NCBI GenBank assembly: GCA_015680685.1
Contig: MNCI01002993.1
Coordinates: 184,288-209,568 of the forward strand
Source of the DNA: Gnetum montanum
Taxonomy: Eukaryota; Streptophyta; Gnetopsida; Gnetales; Gnetaceae
Direction: 5' to 3'
DNA: 25,281 nucleotides
The notes under the pieces are model-generated. The model did not search any database, was not told the DNA's origin, and saw only the letters and a program-made list of their open reading frames with translations. Position 1 is the first letter of the stretch. Each line of letters opens with the position of its first letter. Positions 17,862-25,281 of this stretch are shown piece by piece. Both the position numbers and the translations under genes were made by a program.

Positions 17862-18668
17862 CATCATTGAAATTTTCAAAAGTTTTGTGAAATCTAATTA
17901 AAAAAATAAATAAAATGAGTAGTCTAGAAGGTTTCAATATGATCCAAATGGTTTTTAATCATGGATGATGCTCAGAATATGAGAAATTCATATTAAAAGT
18001 ATGTTAAAGAAGAAGTTTGGCAAGGTGAGTCAACTAAGCTTTTTAGGAGATGGTTTGATCAAAATTACTAAACTTATGAGTGAGTATGAATATGTAGGGA
18101 AATAATGATGATTTTTTAAGTGTTTAGGAGGTACAAGATGATTTGGAATTAGTCATCAAGTATGAAACACAAGAGTTATATAAGTAGGTCCTCCCCAAAG
18201 TAGGCTTTTGTTCTTAATGTTGTTATATAACTAGACCTACTAGTGTCCATGGGCACTTGAGGAGTTGAATGTAAATCACACCTATCTTCTAAAATATACA
18301 TGTTAGTATTGCCCCAATAAGAAAATAACACTATATTATACAAAAGCATCAAATTATAATCATATATAAGAGTGAGGTGGAATTATAGTAGTAGGGATTA
18401 CAGAAAATGAGACATTAGGTGTCTTACCATAAGTGTAATGAGTTCTATATGTAATGCATGGTTAAAAGGATTATTAGCCTTTTCATACAAGATCCAAATA
18501 AAGTCCATACCTCTTACTAGTTACATCACATTGTATCATTTCAAAATTAACAACCATAAGACTATCATAACTACAAGAAGTATTATTACTTGGCAATGAA
18601 GTACTAGGAAGTAATTTATTAACTACATAGTTTATTTTAAAAGGAGACTTGACCATTGGATAGAGGAG

Positions 18669-18880
18669 TACCTTGAGGCATAGGTAACATGCCTTTCTAT
18701 CCCCATAACTAATGCTAGTTCAAGAAACCTTGAAATTCCTAGGAAGTCATCTACCTTGAGGAACAGGTAACATGTCTTTATAGTGGAACCCCCATAAATT
18801 TTTATTATATGTATTTATTATGTTATTACTATGTTAACCTTACTAGAGGAATATCTTCAAGCATGGGTAATATTTCTTAC
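18669..18880 (+). repeat. Three dispersed copies of a ~30-bp motif in the LTR
   Basis: TACCTTGAGGCATAGGTAAC at 18669, TACCTTGAGGAACAGGTAAC at 18752 and TATCTTCAAGCATGGGTAAT at 18852 share a core and are followed by related CTTT-containing sequence. Spacing is 83 and about 100 bases. Confidence 0.8.
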
Positions 18881-19019
18881 CAATGATATGATAAGACAAC
18901 AGTTATTGTAGAACACACTTTCATTTTTCATTAGAACTCAAGTAAATAATACAACATACCAACATAATAAGATTTATAGTATTAGCTTTAGAGGATCCAT
19001 AAATTCCCTTGATGTCACA

Positions 19020-19039
19020 CCCTTTTCATTCCCTTTTGG
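19020..19039 (-). other. Polypurine tract of the Athila-like element
   Basis: The minus strand reads CCAAAAGGGAATGAAAAGGG directly before the LTR start TGTGACATC. Purine content and position fit the primer for plus-strand synthesis. Confidence 0.8.
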
Positions 19040-19880
19040 TTCTTCATCATTCTATCTAGACATAATGATCATAAGTTTATTTTAGTTTTATTGTGAAAAA
19101 ATGTCATTATGTTCATGGTAAGAGCTTCTTTATTATTGGAAATAAGTGGATGGATGATGTGATCTTACCATATATAAAATTAATCCTTTAATGATTTGAT
19201 AACATAGGGTGAAATTCTCATTATTTCAACTACATCCTGTTTATTCCTTTATACTTTATTAGAAAGATTAATAAAAATATATACATGAGAATTGGTAAAA
19301 CTATAAAAAGCATGAGAAATATGTAAGAATAAAAAAACATATAAATAACTTGAAAGATATTCAAGGATGAAGAAATGATAAGAAATGTGAAAAATATGAA
19401 ATAGTAGAAAAGATATTAAAGAATCTAGAAAATTATAAGTAGTTGAAAAAATTATAAGAAAAATATAAAAAGAGTGTTTGGTACCTAAGTACAAAATATG
19501 ACACCTTGAAAACTATTAACTAAGATGGAAATTTAGAAAATTGAATGGGAATTGAGTAGTTTAGTATTCAAAGTAGAGTCTTTGGAGAAAGAAAAGTCAT
19601 GGAATGGTTTAAGTTATTGAGTGTTAATAGGATTAACTTTTGTTGGTTAGTTGGATGAAATATTTGCATGGCATTTGATTGATATGTAGCATGGATGATA
19701 TAGTGTCCTTTTCATAAAGTTTAAAACTTTATCCTTTGCATGATATGATTTGGATTATAATAGAGGTTTCTATCTTTGGGCTTAATAGAAACTTGTCAAA
19801 TCTTAGTGTCATGTTGATGTTTGGAATACTTTTTATGAATTTCATTACTCATTTGAACTACTAATCAATTTTCATATGGT
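19040..19880 (-). other. AT-rich spacer between integrase and 3' LTR
   Basis: The plus strand at 19260-19480 is strongly A-rich (repeats of GAAAAATATGAAA and AAAATTATAAG type). The matching minus-strand open frame of 81 codons is just Phe/Ile/Leu/Tyr-rich translation of this and is not taken as a gene. The remainder shows nothing recognisable apart from possible remnants of the integrase tail near 19800. Confidence 0.6.
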
Positions 19881-20620
19881 GGATTAAGATTAATTAACCA
19901 TTCCTTCTAGGTTAAGTCGAAATCTAGATCGAGTGTACAAGTAGTTGTAAGAGTATTTATTTCTAATTGGATCAATAGGGTAGGCAATTTTCTATAGACT
20001 AATTCATACAATAAATACCCTATAGGAAGTTTCCAAGTCAATTGGTATGCCCATAGAACATCATTAAGCTTAGTGATCCATTCCTTTCTATATCTACTAA
20101 TAGTTCTAGTTAATATTCACATAATCTCTTTGTTAGTTACTTCAACTTGACCATTTGCCTGAGGGTCATAATATGTAGTTAGTTTATGATTGACCTCAAG
20201 TTGTTTCAGTAGTTACTTAAATGTAGCTCTAGTGAAATAAGTTCTATTGTCTGATATTAACATCTGTGGCACTTCAAATCTATTTACCACATGCTGTTGA
20301 AAGAATTTTTCAGTTGTTGTGGTTGTGCAATCTTCAACTATACTACTTCTATCAACTTAGTACATTAATCAATGGTTATAATAATATAGGACTTTCCATT
20401 TGACATTAGTGTAATGGGTTCCATAAAGTTAATGTCCCAAATATTAAATGGTTCCAATGGTTGTATCCATTATTGTGGCTCTTCATTTTTGGCTATCATT
20501 CCTCCATTCTTTTGGCATCTCTCATAAGATTGGGTAAATTGATGTGCATCCCCAAATATGGTAGGCCAAAAATAACCTTCCATAATTAGTTTTAGTGCTA
20601 TTTTATGTTTTACATAATGA
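19880..20620 (-). pseudogene. Integrase of the Athila-like element, broken
   Basis: 'SYERCQKNGGMIAKNEEP' is the end of the zinc-binding part. The core begins 'PFNIWDINFMEPITLMSNGK', where the catalytic Asp of the usual WGIDFMGP is Asn (20428-20430) and both glycines are acidic. The second motif 'MLISDNRTYF' keeps its Asp (20249-20251). 'DPQANGQVEVTNKE' keeps the Glu (20141-20143), 36 codons away as in D,D-35-E. 'LTRTISRYRKEW', 'LNDVLWAYQLTWKLPIGY' and 'YELVYRKLPTL' follow. At least two frameshifts occur, one near 20325-20345. Confidence 0.9.
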
Positions 20621-20899
20621 TCATCATATGGTCCTTCATGTGCATCTTGCAGAACTCTTTGTTGACTCTCTTTTGGAACACACTATTGTATTAAATCATT
20701 TGCACATATAAAAATTCCTTTAATTTCTATCTATTTTTTTTAATTTGTGAAGAAGCTTTTGTTTTTTCTTTTTATTCCATTTAGTATAAAGTTTTTGTAT
20801 AGTTAGATATCTTATATAATCAGTAATCCATGAATTTGCTACTGAATTCACAATAATTACTATCTTAGTATATCACAAGGAATTAGTATGATAATAGTT

Positions 20900-21358
20900 C
20901 TTCATGTTTTTAAGAATTCCAGCTAAGTCTTGATAGATGATTAGCTACAACATTCTTAATTTCTTTCTTATCAATCTTATTATGCCAAATTATTGTAGTA
21001 TAATGAGTCATCTTATCATTCTTAGACTTACCATTGCTTTATTCATTAAAAATCTGATTGTTCTATGGTCAGTATGAATATAAATGGAATACCTAAGCAC
21101 ATAATTTTTGAATTTTTCAAGTGCATATACCACAATGATGAGCTCCTTTTCTATACTAGTATAGTTAAGTTGTGTTTTGATAATGCTTCTACTAGTGCAT
21201 CTAATATGATCATTTTGATCATCTAGCTAGGTCAACATTGCTTCTAATGCATAGTTTGAAGCATTGGTCATGATGTAGAAAGGCTTAGATCAATCTCTAG
21301 CTCTAAGTATTGGTATCTTTACCAATTTCTATTTTAGCATTTCAAATGTCTTCTCACA
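20900..21358 (-). pseudogene. RNase H domain of the Athila-like element
   Basis: In frame with the RT: 'SKPFYIMTNASNYALEAMLT', 'TSRSIIKTQLNYTSIEKELI', 'VVYALEKFKNYVLRYSIYIH' and 'TDHRTIRFLMNK'. The first catalytic Asp of the usual TDAS is Asn (21263-21265). The EKEL Glu and the TDH Asp are kept. Several expected Gln and Trp codons are stops. Confidence 0.88.
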
Positions 21359-22140
21359 TTATTCAAGCCACTGGAATGGTGCATCTTTCTTTGTTAGTTT
21401 AATAAGCAACTTTGCAATCTTTGAAACATTTTTAATGAATCTTCTATAGGATCCTATATGGCCAAGGTAGGATCCAACATTCTTAACTATTTTTGGCCTT
21501 TGGCTAGTGATTTGGATAACTCTAATTTTGTTTGGGTCTACATTGATTCCTTTGTAATATACCTTATGTCCTAGAACTATACCATCTTGGACCATTAAGT
21601 GGCTTTTTTGCTAATTGAGCTTTAAATTTTTCTCATTACATCATTTCAAAACCTACTCTAAGTGGTCCAAAGTTTGTTTTATGTCAAGCTCATAGATAGA
21701 GAAATCATCCATAATCTACTTTTAGAAGATGCTAAGAATAAGTCTTTAGAACATGGCTTGAGTATTACATAGGCTAAATGACATTTGCCTATTTGTAAAC
21801 ATTCCTCACGAGCTAGTAAACATTGTTTTCTCTTGGTTTTATACTATGATATGGATTTGATTGTATCTAATATACTCATCCAAAAAATTGTAGTATTTAT
21901 GTCCCATAATGATATCTACAACTTGATCAATAATTCACAAAGAAAAATGGTTTTTAAATGTTGCCATGTTCAACAATCAAAAGTCTATATAGACCCTCCA
22001 CTTGTTACTCTTCTTTGGGATAATGACTAATAAGCTAGCCCATTCATTGTCTGCAATAGGATAGATGAACCTTTAACAACTTGTCTAGTTCTTGTTTAAC
22101 AACTTCCTTAAGTTTTGGATTCAGTTTTCATTGATGTTAT
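21359..22140 (-). pseudogene. Reverse transcriptase of the Athila-like element
   Basis: Readable pieces are 'WASLLVIIPKKSNKWRVYID', 'IIDQVVDIIMGHKYYNFLDE', 'YNQIHI', 'QEKTMFTSS', 'IMDDFSIYELD' (active-site MDD at 21704-21712, intact), 'MVQDGIVLGHKVYYKGI', 'GSYLGHIGSYRRFIKNVSKI' and 'KDAPFQW'. Compared with the family, roughly eight residues just before the MDD motif are missing. The last 78 codons (21359-21595) remain open. Most stops replace Gln, Arg or Trp codons. Confidence 0.92.
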
Positions 22141-22639
22141 TGACATGGTTTAATAGCTGGATTGATGTAGATTTGCTATTGACAAATGCATGGATCGATG
22201 TTAGTGATCTCATCATAAGATCATGCAAATGGTGTTGATCATTTTTTACTATTTTTAATTCTTTTTTTCCTTCTCAAGATTGGCATTTATAATTACCAAT
22301 TTTTTGTTATTAAGGAAAACATATTTAAGTTCATCCAATATGACTTTTAGTTCTAGTAGTTTTGGTTCATACTTTTTTGATATCTCTAAAATTTTCCATT
22401 TAATGTCTTCATCTTATTGTGACTTCATGTAGGGAGGTTTTCTTTCTATTTTTTCTATCTTATCTCTTCAATGTAGGCACTTGCAATTTTATCAACTAGT
22501 TTTCTGCATATGTTTGACCCTGATTCTTCTTCGTTAATCAACCATTGAATGTCTTCTTGTCTAGTGGCTATTGCATACAGGCATTGTAGTACACACATGT
22601 GTTCAACACATTTGTTGCATGCTAGAATTATATCTTATC

Positions 22640-23100
22640 TTAACATTCATAATTATATGTGATACATGGAACTTTCTGCCTTTGAATAATCTTAGCATCA
22701 TCTTTCTTAGAAATTTTTAAGGATAAGTCACTAATTCCTAGTTTAGCATATGTGGTGCTAATCCATGCTCTTTCCATGATTATAGGAAATTCACCTTTAT
22801 TCTTCCCTACATGAATTACTAGGAAATGAATAGAATTAGACTAGCTACTTATAGTAGTTATTACATGTTTCACTTGTTCTAGTGGAACAACAATTGATTG
22901 GTCAACAAGCACTAATAAGATGTTATACTTCTTTAATGGAGATAAATTATTGACCTTGTACATGTCTTAAGTAATGAGATTCACTTCTAACCGAGAATCT
23001 AGTAGGGCTTTACATGGCTTTTGCCTTGCTCTTTGAAGATTAAAGAACTTTATAGATTTGTCCTCTTCTTGAGAAGTGCTTGTATTTTTATCCAATGTGT
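22640..23100 (-). pseudogene. Retropepsin-like protease of the Athila-like element
   Basis: 'CKALLDSRLEVNLIT' holds the active-site Asp (22997-22999) in a DSR that would be DSG in a working enzyme. 'PLKKYNILLVLVDQSIVVPL', 'FLVIHVGKNKGEFPIIMERA' (usual IMGRPWL) and 'WISTTYAKLGISDLSLKISK' follow, matching the flap and the C-terminal GRPWL region of Athila-type proteases. Only a few stops interrupt it, in the frame shared with gag and RT. Confidence 0.85.
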
Positions 23101-25281
23101 TATTGTTTGTATCAGCATGATAATTGTTAGATCCTTTTCAATTGAAATTGGAAGCATAGTGATATTTTGAGGACTTTGGGTGGAAGGAGCAAGAGTAGAT
23201 GAGGTTCCTATTCTTCAAATATTTTCTAGACTTGTTCTAAAAAAGGAACACTTCCTAGATCTTAGTTCACTTGTATTTGTGATGTTCTCTTATGTATTGA
23301 TTACCTAACTAGCACTTTTTTGCTATGGTTATGTTGGTATTTCCCCTTGCATGCATAAAGGGTGTTAGTACTGGTGATAGACAATTAGGAGCTTAATAGG
23401 ATGGTCTTGTTGCTGGTTGAGATACATAAGGCTATGAATTCATGCATGCAGTTGTATACCTATGGTATTTTGCTGGATAGTAGTAGGAAGAAGTTTGAAC
23501 AAGAGTATTTCTAGGAGATATGGAACACTATACATGGTATCCATAAGGATCTAGTTGTCGATATGGATACTATTGCTTTGACAATAACATACCTGATGAC
23601 TATGGTCGTTGCCATTGTTGTTGGTATTGTTCCCATGTTGAGAATAAGTGCTGCTCAGATAGTATGGTTGCTAATAGAATTGCTGATAATTATATTATGG
23701 ATATGGTAATCATCTTGGCATTTATTTTTTAATAAACTTTGGATTTATTACATATGTCCTAAACTCTTGTACATTGGGCCATGATAGAATAGTATTTCTT
23801 AGGATGTTCATATTAGCACACTTTGCAACTAGCATCATCTTTAGAGCTTGAGTTTGCAATTTTCTTAATTGGAGCAATGTTTCCTTTTCTCTTATAACTT
23901 TCACATCCATTATATTTTGTCTTCTTCCTATCTTTATTTTTGTTAAAGGCTTGTTCAGTCTTTTCTTTTACTATATTCAGTGCTATGGCAAATTTTTCAT
24001 CTATAGAGTTCTACATTTTCTCTACTATTATTGTGATATCATTGAATAATTTATGAATAGGTAGAGTCTTTTGCTAGATTACATCTTCTAAAGGTTCTTC
24101 TTGTTATGTTTCACATATGGTTACATTTCTTGTTCTAATGGTTAGATTCCTATTATACCCTTTAGCAAATGTCCTTTTCTGTAGCTCTCCCTCTTCTTTT
24201 GCCACCTGGTCTAGTAACCTTTAGATTTAATGAGTTATCATCTTTGATAATCTACATTGGGCATATACTCCAAGGTCTTTCTAGTATTGTTCCTTAACCC
24301 ATTGATGATGTGCCATAGTTATTTTCTTTGAGAAAATCTATGGTCTAGGCATCTATGTAATAATGAGTTGTATTTGCCCATTACTATATATAGGGATTTA
24401 TGTGTTCCTTACATTTATCCTTAGATCTATTTTCTTAAATGTGATACTCAAGAATAATGTTGGTATTTGTCATTGAAAATTTCTAGCATGATACTCCATA
24501 TTCTGATTGATTATGATTCTAGGGATCTATACCAACTTTCTACTTCCTTAATGAGTGTTTTGGGAAACAAATTTAATTTCTATCAATCATTGTCTATATT
24601 CGCTAGGATGTAGGAATCATGGAAGGCCTAGAGGTGATGTTGTGGATCTATGTTACATCCTCCTTTAAACCTTGGAATATTATGTATACATTTTTCCTTA
24701 TGTTCATATTTCAAGTGACTAGCAGGGGTTCTTTGTAGTCTTCAAGTTCATAAACTCTATTATATTGGTGACCTCTTTGATGCTCATGATGCTTTCTTCT
24801 CTTATGTCTAATTTCTCTCCTTTTCTATCTTCTTCATTATCTTCCATATTTTTAAGATGCCTTCTTCTTCTATCAACATTCCTCTCATGATTTCTTCACC
24901 TTTCCTTATCATGGTCCCTTGCTCTTCATTCTTTTTTATTAGAAGTTTTTGAGGAGTGCGATGAAGAGGGTGAGGGAGTTAGAGAACGGTGATAGTTGGT
25001 TCTTCTTCTATGATGTTTGGATTCATCCCTTCTAGATCTATTAGAGGTTTTAGGCCTCAAATTTCCTCTAAGTCTAGAGTTTTCCTCATCTATTCTTGGA
25101 ATTTTTGCAAGGGTTGAATGTAGTTTCACCTTTACAAGATCTTCAATGCATATGATTAGTGTTTGAGAATTGGATTTATGAGTCTAGTAAGACTTTTTAA
25201 CTTCATATGGTTCTTCTTATTTATGCTCACCAAGGATGATCACTTGTGGTGCTTTCTTTCCTTTCTCTTATTCATATCTTG
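23100..25281 (-). pseudogene. gag: Gag of the Athila-like element with Arg/Ser-rich N-terminal part
   Basis: Gag packages element RNA. The part in the window starts near 25129 with 'RGNLRPKTSNRSRRDESKHH', 'RSLTPSPSSSHSSKTSNKKE' and an Arg-rich 'KERRRNHERN...DRRRRHL' stretch. It continues through the capsid region ('LGLP' stop 'FLHPSEYRQ', 'SKMITH', 'LDQVAKEEGELQKRTFAKGY') to a zinc-knuckle-like C-x2-C-x4-H...C near 23770-23830 ('CKVC' stop 'YEHPKKYYSIMAQC'). A Gln/Tyr/Asn-rich linker, about 23700-23580, leads toward the protease. Stops are frequent; the longest open piece here is 67 codons (24926-25129). The N-terminus lies beyond the edge. Confidence 0.8.

Larger units (their letters stand above)
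17600..19019 (-). repeat. 3' LTR of the Athila-like element (about 1420 bp)
   Basis: The plus-strand ends are TGTAATGCTCTCCCCC and CTTGATGTCACA, so the sense strand runs TGTGACATCAAGGG to GAGCATTACA, with the canonical TG...CA. A polypurine tract adjoins the right end, as expected for a minus-strand 3' LTR. Length fits the long LTRs of this lineage. Minus-strand TATATAA-like sites lie at 18176-18183 and 18223-18230. The partner LTR lies outside the window, so ends rest on terminal motifs alone. Confidence 0.7.
17600..25281 (-). mobile_element. Athila-like Ty3/gypsy element, 3' portion
   Basis: It reads on the minus strand from beyond the right edge: gag, protease, RT, RNase H, integrase, AT-rich spacer, polypurine tract, 3' LTR. 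The gag, protease, RT and RNase H motifs checked, from 25129 down to about 21000, fall in one frame, showing a single gag-pol polyprotein. Motifs resemble the Athila lineage: 'GIVLGHKVYYKGI', 'KDAPFQW', 'IWDINFMEP' and 'LTRTISRYRKEW'. An extra env-like ORF, found in some Athila elements between pol and the 3' LTR, is not convincingly present. The 5' LTR is not in the window. Confidence 0.88.

Noticed and set aside
19249-19494. Hydrophobic 81-codon minus-strand frame, possible env-like membrane protein
   Set aside because: It is a translation of an A-rich/T-rich low-complexity tract, with no signal peptide or helix organisation that stands out from composition.
21785-22030. Plus-strand 81-codon open frame
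   Set aside because: Antisense of the Athila-like reverse transcriptase.

Overview
The window looks like intergenic DNA from a large, repeat-rich seed-plant genome. A gymnosperm such as a conifer is the best guess, an inference from how old and decayed the elements are, their Tat- and Athila-like Ty3/gypsy lineages, and the AT-rich, CpG-poor composition. I see no intact protein-coding gene. Almost everything recognisable is an LTR retrotransposon whose reading frames survive as pseudogenes. The stops are mostly TAG, TAA or TGA where CAG, CAA, CGA or TGG is expected, the signature of long cytosine methylation and deamination.

Layout, left to right. (1) 1-4614 and 10313 to about 12226: a plus-strand Tat-lineage element. 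It has an LTR- or leader-like stretch with tandem repeats (1-1242), then a decayed pol with reverse transcriptase, ordinary RNase H, a second archaeal-type RNase H and integrase. The last pol codons lie at 10317-10331, followed by a repeat-rich 3' region and a probable 3' LTR. No gag or protease is visible upstream of the RT. (2) 4615-10312: a minus-strand LTR element nested in the last codons of that pol. It has two colinear 575-bp LTRs, a 5-bp target-site duplication (AAAAT/AAAAC), a tRNA-iMet primer-binding site and a G6 polypurine tract. I find no gag or pol in it. Instead it carries, in sense orientation, an apparently intronless, broken copy of a host gene: the exonuclease-endonuclease-phosphatase domain of a CCR4-type mRNA deadenylase (about 5573-6840). 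This is the most interesting feature of the window: an LTR element that appears to have captured a cellular mRNA-decay gene. (3) About 12227-17599: a long decayed minus-strand ORF of unknown family (17207 down to 12848). It is interrupted by or overlaps a plus-strand LTR-like block (about 14212-15537) with repeated GCTACGCTCC-type motifs and a TATA box. (4) 17600-25281: the 3' part of a minus-strand Athila-like element: a 1420-bp 3' LTR, polypurine tract, AT-rich spacer, then integrase, RNase H, RT, protease and gag. The gag N-terminus and 5' LTR lie beyond the right edge.

No functional unit operates today, as far as the sequence shows. The value is historical: a nested insertion whose empty site can be rebuilt exactly, a captured deadenylase domain, an unidentified long ORF, and CpG decay that can be read in repeated motifs.
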